From contig JBOGEN010000001.1 in the NCBI GenBank assembly GCA_050743265.1, positions 1 through 20,698 of the forward strand: a DNA stretch of 20,698 nt, in the 5' to 3' direction. Made by a program: the position numbers and the translations under genes. Source of the DNA: JBOGEN01 sp050743265. Lineage in GTDB: Bacteria; Actinomycetota; Actinomycetes; JBOGEN01. A model generated the notes under the pieces. The model ran no database searches, had not been told where the DNA came from, and saw nothing but the letters and a program-made list of their open reading frames with translations. Every line of letters begins with the position of its first letter. The first letter of the stretch is position 1. This document shows, piece by piece, positions 7,221 through 14,228 of the stretch.

Positions 7221-8312
7221 TCAGAGCAGGGCGAGCTGGTGCGGACGCGGGGCACCGCCCTGCCCGCCGCGTGGGGTGACCGCCCGGGTCTTCGCGGGGC
7301 TGCTCGGGCCGATCCCGTGGCGGCGGGCGGCGGCCTCGACACGCTCACGGACCTGCTCCTGGTACGCCTGCGGTGCGTATGCCCCACGCGCGTACAGCCG
7401 CTGGTACCGCGGGACGAGGTCCGGGTGCTCGCGGCCCAGCCAGGCGGTGAACCACTCGCGGGCACCGGGGCGTAGGTGCAGCACGATCGGAGCGACGTGG
7501 GTCGCCCCGGCCTCGGCGATGGCACGGACGGTGGCGTCGACCTGCGCGGGGGAGTCGGTCAGGTACGGGAGGACGGGCGCCATCAGGACGCCGCACGGCA
7601 CGCCGGCGTCGTTGAGCGTGCGGCAGACCTCGAGGCGGCGGCGCGGGGACGGCGTGCCGGGTTCGACGGAGCGCCACAGCGGCTCGTCGAGGAAGCCCAC
7701 CGACACGTTCGTGGCGACGTCGGTGACCTCGGCAGCCCGCTGCAGCAGGTCGAGGTCGCGCAGGATCAGCGAGCCCTTCGTCAGCACGGAGAACGGGTTG
7801 CACGCCTCGGCGAGGGCGGCGAGCACGCCCCGCATCAGCCGGTAGCGCCCCTCCGCCCGCTGGTACGGGTCGACGTTCGTGCCGAGCGCGACGTGCTCGC
7901 CCTGCCACCGGGGCGCGGCGAGCTCGGACCGCAGCCGCTCGGCCACGTTCACCTTGACGACGACCTGGGTGTCGAAGTCGCGTCCGGCGTCGAGGTCGAG
8001 GTACGTGTGCGTCCGGCGGGCGAAGCAGTAGACGCATGCGTGCGTGCAGCCCCGGTACGGGTTCACCGTCCAACGGAAAGGCACTCGGGCCGCGTCCGGC
8101 ACGCGGTTCAGCGCGGACTTCGCCTGCACCTCGTAGAACGTGATGCCGCGGAACTGCGGCGTGGGGAAGGTCCTGACCCGGGCCTGGGTGCCTGCCAGGT
8201 CGAGCACGTCCGGGGTGAGGGGTGCCGCGCCGGCGTCGGAGGCGCCGGACGTGCCGGGCAGCGGCAGGCTCTCGGGGGCGCCTGCCCCGACCTGCTGCGT
8301 GGACCATCGCAC
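7221..8312 (-). CDS. Rv2578c-family radical SAM protein
   Basis: A 363-aa radical SAM protein. The [4Fe-4S] cluster motif is C-x3-C-x2-C at C89, C93 and C96 within N-P-Y-R-G-C-T-H-A-C-V-Y-C-F-A-R. The M-R-W opening, P-Q-F-R-G-I-T-F-Y-E-V and K-S-A-L-N-R-V-P match the actinobacterial Rv2578c type, related to SplB-like spore photoproduct lyases; the reaction is not established. GTG 8312 is chosen because M-R-W starts the family and GGAGG lies 8 bases upstream. The frame is open to 8342 but the LexA box sits there, which argues against a longer start. The SOS box and the SplB relation both suggest a DNA-damage role, which is inference. The C-terminal tail past residue 330 is variable and proline/arginine rich. 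Confidence 0.92.
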   Translation of the reverse strand: MRWSTQQVGAGAPESLPLPGTSGASDAGAAPLTPDVLDLAGTQARVRTFPTPQFRGITFYEVQAKSALNRVPDAARVPFRWTVNPYRGCTHACVYCFARRTHTYLDLDAGRDFDTQVVVKVNVAERLRSELAAPRWQGEHVALGTNVDPYQRAEGRYRLMRGVLAALAEACNPFSVLTKGSLILRDLDLLQRAAEVTDVATNVSVGFLDEPLWRSVEPGTPSPRRRLEVCRTLNDAGVPCGVLMAPVLPYLTDSPAQVDATVRAIAEAGATHVAPIVLHLRPGAREWFTAWLGREHPDLVPRYQRLYARGAYAPQAYQEQVRERVEAAARRHGIGPSSPAKTRAVTPRGGQGGAPRPHQLALL

Positions 8313-8334
8313 GGCCACCACCTCCTGCCGCGAG

Positions 8335-8350
8335 TAGAACATACGTTCGA
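8335..8350 (-). promoter_or_regulatory. LexA (SOS) box upstream of the radical SAM gene
   Basis: TCGAACGTATGTTCTA on the minus strand matches the mycobacterial/actinobacterial SOS box TCGAAC-N4-GTTCGA at 11 of the 12 defined positions. It lies 22 bases upstream of the radical SAM GTG. A perfect 12-bp palindrome ACGTTCGAACGT (8343-8354) overlaps it. From memory, Rv2578c is a LexA target in Mycobacterium tuberculosis, so the same control may be conserved here. Confidence 0.78.
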
Positions 8351-8477
8351 ACGTCTGTCACTGGTGTGTGTCAGACCTTCCGGCAGGGGTGCCGGTGGGA
8401 CCGAGTGCCGTCAACGCGATGCGAACACGTCGTGCCGACCGTTGTGCTTCCGTGCCGGGTGGGATTAGACATGCTGG

Positions 8478-8740
8478 ATGCCTGAGCCTCTGACAACCAG
8501 GCACCGACTCCCACCGGTCGCCGATCGTCCGACCTGGCAGGCGAAGATCGACGAGCTCCGGGTCAAGGCGAAGGCCCACACGCGAGCCGGTGACGCACTG
8601 GCGGGTCGTCCGAGGAGCTCGCGGTGTCGCGACGTCACGGGCTGGACGGTTCCCGGTACGGGTCGGGCGGCCAGGTGCTGCGTACGCCCGTTCCGGTCGC
8701 CGCCGCCAGCTGGCCGACCTCCGCAAGAGAACTGGAAGTG
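8478..8740 (+). pseudogene. Decayed N-terminal fragment of a DUF899 gene
   Basis: From ATG 8478 the frame encodes P-P-V-A-D-R-P-T-W-Q-A and then E-L-R-V-K-A-K-A-H-T-R-A-G-D-A-L-A. This is the classic DUF899 N-terminus and aligns to the intact gene's E-L-R-K-R-E-K-A-H-T-R-E-G-D-A-I-A, with about half of 27 residues identical. The family's next motif (R-R-R-L-P-M) is absent in frame. Short matches to the later S-G-G-Q-V-L-R and G-R-R-R-Q-L pieces appear in the other two frames, which points to frameshifts. Only the first 50 or so codons are preserved, so the copy is broken. It sits directly before the intact DUF899 gene, suggesting a tandem duplication that decayed. The stretch 8313-8746 holds nothing else I can support except the LexA box. 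Confidence 0.6.
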
Positions 8741-8746
8741 GAAGAC

Positions 8747-9493
8747 ATGACCACGCCAGCCCCGACCGTCACCGACCACGACGACTTCGAGCGACAGCTC
8801 CTCGAGCTGCGCAAGCGCGAGAAGGCACACACCCGCGAGGGCGACGCGATCGCCGCGGCCCGGCGCCGGCTGCCCATGACTAAGGTGCTGCCCGACACCA
8901 CCGTCATCGGCCCCGACGGCCCGGTCCCGTTCGGTGATGTCTTCGAGGGGCGCGACGAGCTGGTCGTCTACAGCCACATGTTCTACGGCGGGCAGCCATG
9001 GGAGTGGCAGTGCGAGGGATGCACCAGGAACTCCTGGCCGATGCAGGACGCCGCCGACGCGGCTTCCCTCAACGCCTACGGGATCACCTTCGCCATCCTC
9101 GGCAACGGGCCGTACGAGGAGATCGCGGCATTCCGCGACTTCATGGGCTACACGGCGCCGTGGTACTCCAACGCCCACGTCGACGACCCCACCGTGGGCC
9201 ACGAAGGCCGGATCGCCTGCTACCTGTGGCGGGAGGACAAGATCTACCTGACGTACTGGACGAGCGGCAGAGGCGACGAGGTGATGAGTCCCTTGTTCGG
9301 GCTGCTCGACATGACCGCCTACGGGCGGAAGGAGGAGTGGGAGGACTCGCCCGAGGGGTGGCCGCAGTTCCCGACCCACTCCTTCTTGCGCACCGACGAG
9401 CACGGTGCGCCGATGGGGCCCAGAAACGGCGGTCGACCTGTGCCCCAGTGGACGCGCCCGGGCGTCACCGGGGTCGGCGTACACACCGGGTAG
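8747..9493 (+). CDS. DUF899 family thioredoxin-fold protein
   Basis: A 248-aa DUF899 member, the typical length. The N-terminal helix E-L-R-K-R-E-K-A-H-T-R-E-G-D-A is followed by R-R-R-L-P-M, then G-P-D-G-P-V-P-F-G-D-V-F-E-G-R-D-E-L-V-V-Y. The central W-E-C/Q-x-C-E-G-C-T type motif reads W-Q-C-E-G-C-T-R-N-S-W and is the thioredoxin-like C-x-x-C region. Its biochemical role is unknown; a redox function is inferred from the fold. The frame is open upstream to 8624, but ATG 8747 with GGAAG before it marks the homologous start, and the upstream part belongs to the decayed copy. There are no obvious operon partners; 205 bases follow before the HIT gene, holding only a weak hairpin (9505-9519). Confidence 0.92.
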   Translation: MTTPAPTVTDHDDFERQLLELRKREKAHTREGDAIAAARRRLPMTKVLPDTTVIGPDGPVPFGDVFEGRDELVVYSHMFYGGQPWEWQCEGCTRNSWPMQDAADAASLNAYGITFAILGNGPYEEIAAFRDFMGYTAPWYSNAHVDDPTVGHEGRIACYLWREDKIYLTYWTSGRGDEVMSPLFGLLDMTAYGRKEEWEDSPEGWPQFPTHSFLRTDEHGAPMGPRNGGRPVPQWTRPGVTGVGVHTG

Positions 9494-9698
9494 CACTGTC
9501 TGCGGCCGGCAGGACCGGCTCTGCGACCAGCGGCGAGATCAAGTCCTGCAACATTCGTGACTCGGACATCACGTCCACGCGCGCACTCGCCTCGCACACC
9601 GGGTCCGCCGAGCGACGGGCAGCCCCGCCTCACCTGACCTGACCGCGGGGCGCGGCATGATGCCCGGACGCGAGCACACCACTTTCGGAGGCGACGCC

Positions 9699-10139
9699 GT
9701 GGCCGGACGGCCCTGCCTGTTCTGCGCGATCGTCGCCGGGGACGAGCCGGGGCACCTGGTGCTCTCCGAGAAGCACGTGGTCGCGTTCCTGGACGTCCGC
9801 CCGCTCTTCCGCGGCCACACGCTGCTGGTGCCACGCCGGCACGTGCGCACCCTACCCGACCTCCCCGGGGAGCTCGTCGGGCCGTTCTTCGGCACCGCCC
9901 AGCGGCTCGAGCGCGCCGTCGTCGCCGCGTGCGGCTCGGAGGGCAGCCTCGTGCTCCTCAACAACGTCGTGAGCCAGAGCGTCCCGCACCTGCACGTGCA
10001 CGTGGTACCGAGGACGAAGGGGGACGGGCTGCGGTTCTGGCTCGGCCCGCGCACCCGCTACGCCGATGCGCAGGACGCCGAGGCCATGGCGCAGGCGGTG
10101 AGGGAGGCCTATGACGGCTGCGCGCCCGCGGAAAGCTGA
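9699..10139 (+). CDS. HIT family protein (histidine triad nucleotide hydrolase)
   Basis: A 146-aa HIT protein. The active-site triad is H97-x-H99-x-H101 in S-V-P-H-L-H-V-H-V-V-P. The N-terminus C-L-F-C-A-I-V-A-G, with a C-x-x-C, is common in bacterial HIT proteins and may bind zinc together with later histidines. L-D-V-R-P-L-F-R-G-H-T-L-L-V-P near residue 31 is the conserved substrate-entry strand. Members hydrolyse AMP-linked phosphoramidates or dinucleoside polyphosphates; the exact substrate is unknown. GTG 9699 is chosen because GGAGG lies 8 bases before it; an in-frame ATG at 9657 would add 14 residues with no family match. It stops 61 bases before the hemolysin III-like gene. Confidence 0.92.
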   Translation: MAGRPCLFCAIVAGDEPGHLVLSEKHVVAFLDVRPLFRGHTLLVPRRHVRTLPDLPGELVGPFFGTAQRLERAVVAACGSEGSLVLLNNVVSQSVPHLHVHVVPRTKGDGLRFWLGPRTRYADAQDAEAMAQAVREAYDGCAPAES

Positions 10140-10200
10140 ACTGGGCAAATCGGGCATGCGGTACGGTCGAGAAGCAGCCGGAATGGGTAGGGGGGAAGGC

Positions 10201-10926
10201 ATGCACCGTGGGCTCCCGCATTCCGGCGAGACCCGCTCTGTCCGCCGGGCGGGCGACCGGGTCGCCGTCCGAGTCCATGACCTCGCCGACACCGTCAAGC
10301 CGCGATTCCGCGGGTGGCTGCACCTCGGCACGTTCCCGCTCGCCGTGGCCGGCGGCGTCGTGCTCGTCGCCCTGGCGCCTACCCCTACCGCACGCCTGGC
10401 GGCCGCCGCGTACGCGGTGACGTCGTGGCTGCTCTTCGGGGTCTCCGCGATCTACCACCGCGGCCGCTGGTCGGGTCGTGCCCACGCGCTGCTCATGCGC
10501 CTCGACCACTCGAACATCTTCCTGGTGATCGCGGGCACGTACACACCGTTCGCTCTGCTCGCGCTGCGCGACGGCCCCGGCATGGCCGTGCTCGCCGTGG
10601 TGTGGGCGGGCGCCGCGGGGGGCGTCCTGTTCCGTGTGGCGTGGGTGCACGCACCGCGGTGGCTCTACACGCCGCTCTACGTCGCCCTCGGCTGGGTCGC
10701 CGTGTTCGTCATCCCCGCGCTCCGCGAGAGCGCGGGCGTGGCGGTGCTGGTGCTCGTCGTGGTCGGCGGACTGCTCTACACGCTCGGCGGCCTGGTGTAC
10801 GGGCTGAAGCGGCCCGACCCGTCCCCGCGGTGGTTCGGCTTCCACGAGGTGTTCCACGCGTTCACGGTCGCCGCGTACGCCGTGCAGTACGTCGCGGTGT
10901 CGCTGGTCGTCTACGGCGCCGCCTGA
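10201..10926 (+). CDS. Hemolysin III / PAQR family membrane protein
   Basis: A 241-aa integral membrane protein with seven hydrophobic segments from about residue 40 to 238. The family's metal-site residues are visible: S-A-I-Y-H-R-G (H86), L-D-H-S-N-I-F (D102, H103) and F-G-F-H-E-V-F-H-A-F (H215, H219), as in HlyIII/YqfA and adiponectin-receptor-like proteins, which are probable zinc-dependent hydrolases. The 'hemolysin' name comes from a Bacillus protein and says little about function here. ATG 10201 is chosen for the GGGGGGAAGG before it; earlier in-frame starts (10111, 10156) would add a non-conserved tail overlapping the HIT gene. Confidence 0.9.
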   Translation: MHRGLPHSGETRSVRRAGDRVAVRVHDLADTVKPRFRGWLHLGTFPLAVAGGVVLVALAPTPTARLAAAAYAVTSWLLFGVSAIYHRGRWSGRAHALLMRLDHSNIFLVIAGTYTPFALLALRDGPGMAVLAVVWAGAAGGVLFRVAWVHAPRWLYTPLYVALGWVAVFVIPALRESAGVAVLVLVVVGGLLYTLGGLVYGLKRPDPSPRWFGFHEVFHAFTVAAYAVQYVAVSLVVYGAA

Positions 10927-10989
10927 GACCGCATGCTCGCTGTGTGAGGCCTGCCCGTGGGCATGGGGTCGTCCACCGGGCCCGCGGAG

Positions 10990-11913
10990 TCACCTCCCCG
11001 GGGCGAGCGCTTCGAGTGCCTCGTGGGCCCGCGCCATCGACGCACGGGGGTCGGCGTCCGGACCACCGACCTCCGCGTCGAAGTTTAGGTCGACGAACGT
11101 CTCGGTGATGCCCTGGGCGGCGAGGTCGTCGAGGTCGGCGCGGACCTCGTCCAGCGTGCCCGTGAGCGGTCGCCGGTCGGACGCGCCGGGGGACTCCCGT
11201 AGCCGCACCACCCCGCGACAGACGAAGCGCAGCGCGTCCGTGTCGCGGCCCGCCTCGGCCGCGGCGTCCTTCACCGTCTGCACCGACTTGCCGATCACGC
11301 TGAGGTCCGCGCGAGCGCTGGATACCCAGCCGTCGGCCAGTCGCCCCGCCCGCTCGAGGGCTGCCGGGGCGAACCCCCCGACGATCACCGGAGGGCCCGG
11401 GCGCTGCACCGGGCGGGGGGCGACGTACGACGGCGGGACCTGCCACAGCTCACCGTCGAAGGACACCGGAGGCTCGCCCCAGAGCGCGTGCAGGCACCGG
11501 AGGAACTCCTCGGCACGGGCGCCTTTGCCGGTGAACGGCACCCCGGTGGCCGCGTACTCCTCGCGGGACCAGCCCAGGCCGATGCCGAGGTCGAGCCGCC
11601 CCCCGGACAGGACGTCGACGGCAGCCGCCTGCTTGGCGAGCAGCAGCGGCGAGAACCACGGCAGGTTCAGCACGGCGACGCCCAACCGGGCGCGGGAGGT
11701 CACACCGGCGAGGAAGCCGAGCGAGACGAGCGGGTCGATCACCTCGCGGTACGGCGGGATCCAGCGGGGGTTGGCGTCGTCGACCGGGTAGAGCAGCCGC
11801 TGGAACGTCCACAGCGAGTGGTACCCGAGGTCCTCCGCCCGCCGGGCCACCTCGGCTTGGTTGTCCGGGGTCGCCCAGGGGCCGCTGACCGGGACCGCGA
11901 AGCCGATCCTCAT
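10990..11913 (-). CDS. LLM class F420-dependent oxidoreductase (TIGR03619-like)
   Basis: A 307-aa luciferase-like TIM-barrel enzyme. It starts M-R-I-G-F-A-V-P with GGAGGA just upstream of ATG 11913. The family motif G-G-R-L-D-L-G-I-G-L-G-W is near residue 105, and P-P-V-I-V-G-G-F near 175. The sequence differs clearly from the first LLM protein of this window (5618-6547) outside these motifs, so they are separate subfamilies rather than a recent duplication. F420 use is inferred from the group; the substrate is unknown. It lies 109 bases after the PilZ gene on the same strand and converges with the hemolysin III gene. Confidence 0.9.
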   Translation of the reverse strand: MRIGFAVPVSGPWATPDNQAEVARRAEDLGYHSLWTFQRLLYPVDDANPRWIPPYREVIDPLVSLGFLAGVTSRARLGVAVLNLPWFSPLLLAKQAAAVDVLSGGRLDLGIGLGWSREEYAATGVPFTGKGARAEEFLRCLHALWGEPPVSFDGELWQVPPSYVAPRPVQRPGPPVIVGGFAPAALERAGRLADGWVSSARADLSVIGKSVQTVKDAAAEAGRDTDALRFVCRGVVRLRESPGASDRRPLTGTLDEVRADLDDLAAQGITETFVDLNFDAEVGGPDADPRASMARAHEALEALAPGR

Positions 11914-12005
11914 CCGTCCTCCGTGCGTCGTACGCGGCAGCCGTCGCGCCCGGCCACGGACGGCTGGACTCCGCCGACACGGCAGGGCGTCCCGCGAGCG
12001 TACGA

Positions 12006-12020
12006 CCCCGGGGCGCGGGG
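12006..12020 (-). terminator. Possible hairpin terminator after the PilZ gene
   Basis: A CCCCG / CGGGG stem with a 5-base loop, placed 2 bases beyond the PilZ stop on the minus strand. There is no U-tract, and short GC stems are frequent in this DNA, so this is weak. Confidence 0.28.
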
Positions 12021-12022
12021 CC

Positions 12023-12637
12023 TCAGAGGACCCGGCTCAGCACCTCACGGTCCAGCGCCGCGGTCACCTGGAGAGGCACGGCGTCGAACCGCAGGACGAT
12101 CTCCCCGGTGTCCTGGTCGACGCGGTGGACGAAGGAGTCGACCGACACCTCCTCGCGCTCGAGCTCGAGCGCGAGCCGCAGCCGCTGACCGGGCGCCGGC
12201 AGCTCCCCCGTGGACAGCCGCAGGCGACAGCCGCCCCGGGACAGGTCGACCGTGCGACCGCGCAGCGGGGTGGTGTCCTCGGCTCCCGCGTACAGGGCGA
12301 TGTCCAGGACCGCGGGGGAGCGCACCAGCGTCCGACGACGTTCCTCCACCGGTGCGGTGACCCCGCTCAGCTCGACGCGTGACGTCCTCGACGCCCGGGC
12401 CACGGCCTGGAAGGCGAGAAGACGCTCGTCGTCGCGGGTCATCACCCAGACGCGCTCGGAGACCAGCGCGGCCACGTCGGCGACCTCGGCCTCGACGTGG
12501 ACAGCGAGACCGCCCAGCCCGACCGTCATCGACGTCAGGGTGCCCACGACCGAGGGAGCGTGTTCCGCAACCGGAGTGATCACCACGACACCGGGGCTGA
12601 TGCCCGTCGCCGGCAGGGTGGAGTGCGGTGCGTCCAT
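12023..12637 (-). CDS. PilZ domain protein (probable c-di-GMP receptor)
   Basis: A 204-aa protein. The C-terminal half (about 98-200) is a PilZ domain with both c-di-GMP-binding motifs intact: R102-x-x-x-R106 within R-R-R-T-L-V-R, and D131-x-S-x-x-G136 in V-D-L-S-R-G-G. The N-terminal 95 residues form a separate beta-rich domain, as in YcgR-type flagellar brake proteins. The protein is soluble and acts in the cytosol as a second-messenger effector. Whether it controls motility, pili or polysaccharide cannot be told, since no such genes are near. ATG 12637 has AGAGGGG upstream. It shares a 228-base divergent region with tetR. Confidence 0.92.
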   Translation of the reverse strand: MDAPHSTLPATGISPGVVVITPVAEHAPSVVGTLTSMTVGLGGLAVHVEAEVADVAALVSERVWVMTRDDERLLAFQAVARASRTSRVELSGVTAPVEERRRTLVRSPAVLDIALYAGAEDTTPLRGRTVDLSRGGCRLRLSTGELPAPGQRLRLALELEREEVSVDSFVHRVDQDTGEIVLRFDAVPLQVTAALDREVLSRVL

Positions 12638-12810
12638 CGGGGCCCCTCTCTGCGGTCACGGGGGGGCTTCCACAATGTACCGGTGCTGGTCACGGTGAGG
12701 CTTGGCTTTGTGACACCGGGTGACCTGCTTGGCTAGGGGGCGAGGACCCGTACGGTCTCCCTGCTAGGCTTTGGGCGTACGACCAAGACGATCGCCCAAC
12801 CTGCAGCTGA

Positions 12811-12844
12811 GCCAGCCAGCCCAGCCAGCGCGGCAGCCAGCCGA
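12811..12844 (+). repeat. GCCA-type short repeat tract in the tetR leader
   Basis: A low-complexity stretch built of interrupted GCCA/AGCC tetranucleotides, with seven or so units in 34 bases, lies 20-55 bases before the tetR ATG. Such tracts can vary in length by slippage; here the units are interrupted and outside the coding region. Confidence 0.6.
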
Positions 12845-12865
12845 GCCCCGCCCGAGGAGACGACG

Positions 12866-13453
12866 ATGAGATCCGGACGCGGTGACGAGACGCGGGCCCG
12901 GCTACTCCGGGCGGCCCAGGAGGTCATCGCGGGTCAGGGCTGGGGTGGGGTCACCACCCGGGCCGTGGCGGACACGGCCGGGCTCAACGCCGGTCTCGTG
13001 CACTACCACTTCGGCAGCGTGGACGCGCTGCGCCGGCAGGCCGTGCGCGGCTGCCTGGACGAGCTGGTCACCGCGTCGCTGAGCCGTCTGCGCGCGGTGG
13101 ACGAGTCGCGCAGCGCGGGCCGCGGCCTGGGAGACGTCCTCGCCACGATGCAGCGGCGCGAACCCCAGGCCACGGTCGTCCTGTTCGAGGCCTTCCTCGC
13201 GTCGTTGCGCGACCCGGGCCTGCGCGAGGAGCTGGGCGCGATGCTGCGGGCGTCCCGCGTCGAGCTCGCCGGGTGGCTGGGCACGCGACCCGGCGTCCGC
13301 GACCCGGACGCGCTCGCCGGTCTGGTCGTGGCCGCGCTCGACGGGGCGTACCTGCACCGTCTCGTCGACCCGGACGTGGACCCTGCGACGCTGCTCGACC
13401 CGCTCGGCCGGTTGCTGTCCGAGCGCGACTACGCCGCGCAGGTGGGGCGATGA
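12866..13453 (+). CDS. TetR/AcrR family transcriptional regulator
   Basis: A 195-aa TetR-type repressor. The helix-turn-helix spans residues 28-49 (G-V-T-T-R-A-V-A-D-T-A-G-L-N, then V-H-Y-H-F-G). The C-terminal ligand-binding half runs from about 65 to 190 and contains no motif that names the ligand. ATG 12866 has GAGGAG just upstream. The stop TGA overlaps the ATG of the ABC ATPase gene (ATGA, 13450-13453), so regulator, ATPase and permease form one translationally coupled operon. The regulator very likely represses its own operon and senses a transported compound. A -10-like TAGGCT at 12765-12770 could be the promoter, but no matching -35 is seen. Confidence 0.93.
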   Translation: MRSGRGDETRARLLRAAQEVIAGQGWGGVTTRAVADTAGLNAGLVHYHFGSVDALRRQAVRGCLDELVTASLSRLRAVDESRSAGRGLGDVLATMQRREPQATVVLFEAFLASLRDPGLREELGAMLRASRVELAGWLGTRPGVRDPDALAGLVVAALDGAYLHRLVDPDVDPATLLDPLGRLLSERDYAAQVGR

Positions 13454-14178
13454 CGACGACCGAGACCCGCACGGTGCTCGCCGAGCTGGCCGGGGTCACG
13501 AAGACGTACGGCACCGGGGAGACCGCCGTGCACGCGCTCCGGGTTGTGGACCTCGTGCTCGAGGCGGGCCAGCTCGTGGTCGTGCTCGGGCCGTCCGGGT
13601 CGGGCAAGACCACGTTGCTCAACGTCGTGGGCGGGATCGAGCCGGCGACCGGCGGTGCGGTCGTGCTGGGCGGGTACGACCTGCGGGGCCTGCCACCGCG
13701 GGGGCTCACCGAGGTGCGGCGTCGCACGGTCGGCTTCGTGTTCCAGTACCTCAACCTCGTCCCCACGCTCACCGCGCGGGAGAACGTCCAGCTGGTCGCC
13801 GAGCTCACCGGCGAGCCGCTGGGTGAGCGTGTCTCGGTCGCCCTGGACGCGGTGGGCCTCACCGACCGGGCTGACGCGTTCCCCGCGCAGCTCTCGCTCG
13901 GGCAGCAGCAGGGTGTCGCACTGGCCCGTGCGCTGGTCACCGGACCTCGCGTGCTGCTCGCCGACGAGCCCACCGGCTCGCTCGACCTGGAGGCCGGGCG
14001 CGCCGTCCTCGCGCTGCTGCAGCAGGCTGCGCGAGCCGAGGACCGTACGGTCGTCGTCGTCACGCACAACCAGGCCATCGCCGAGGCCGCGGACCGCGTG
14101 CTGCGGATGCGGTCGGGCGAGATCGTGGACGACGTCGCGGTCGCCTCCCCTCGGGACGCCGCCGAGGTGAGCTGGTGA
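13450..14178 (+). CDS. ABC transporter ATP-binding protein (MacB/LolD type) with altered signature motif
   Basis: A 242-aa nucleotide-binding subunit that powers the FtsX-like permease encoded next. Walker A is G47-P-S-G-S-G-K-T54, the Q-loop glutamine is Q99, Walker B is V-L-L-A-D172-E173, the D-loop S-L-D follows it, and the switch histidine is H206. The ABC signature, normally L-S-G-G-Q-Q-Q-R, reads L148-S-L-G-Q-Q-Q-G155: the third position is Leu and the Arg is Gly. ATP hydrolysis may therefore be altered, or this may be a subfamily variant. ATG 13450 overlaps the tetR stop by 4 bases. The C-terminus (V-S-W-stop) lies in the first unit of the 14-bp repeat that leads into the permease gene. 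Confidence 0.94.
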   Translation: MTTTETRTVLAELAGVTKTYGTGETAVHALRVVDLVLEAGQLVVVLGPSGSGKTTLLNVVGGIEPATGGAVVLGGYDLRGLPPRGLTEVRRRTVGFVFQYLNLVPTLTARENVQLVAELTGEPLGERVSVALDAVGLTDRADAFPAQLSLGQQQGVALARALVTGPRVLLADEPTGSLDLEAGRAVLALLQQAARAEDRTVVVVTHNQAIAEAADRVLRMRSGEIVDDVAVASPRDAAEVSW

Positions 14179-14228
14179 CGGAGACGTGGTGACGGAACTG
14201 TGGTGACAGAGGCGTGGTGACGGAGAAG
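14173..14228 (+). repeat. Four tandem 14-bp units forming coupled 5-codon mini-ORFs
   Basis: Units start at 14173, 14187, 14201 and 14215; each begins TGGTGAC, and the first reads TGGTGACGGAGACG. The ATPase TGA lies in unit 1 and the permease GTG in unit 4. Between them are three mini-ORFs: 14175-14192 (M-T-E-T-W), 14189-14206 (M-T-E-L-W) and 14203-14220 (M-T-E-A-W). Each TGA overlaps the next GTG as GTGA, and the purine run of each unit (GGAG, GGAA or AGAGG) stands 4-5 bases before the next GTG, like a Shine-Dalgarno sequence. This appears to be an expansion of a simple stop/start overlap. Whether the mini-ORFs are translated is unknown. Confidence 0.9.

Noticed and set aside
9505..9519. Hairpin GCCGG-N5-CCGGC after the DUF899 gene
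   Set aside because: Only 5 bp with no U-tract; such stems are common by chance here.
10952..10963. TGCCC-GT-GGGCA palindrome between hemolysin III and the second LLM gene
   Set aside because: A loop of 2 is not foldable as such and only a 4-bp stem remains, so it is not supported as a terminator.
5618..11913. The two LLM oxidoreductase genes as a recent duplication
   Set aside because: They share only the family's core motifs and differ elsewhere, and their neighbours differ, so they look like separate subfamilies.
12749..12781. Two CGTACG palindromes upstream of tetR as possible TetR operators
   Set aside because: CGTACG is frequent throughout the window, including coding regions, so its presence here carries little weight.
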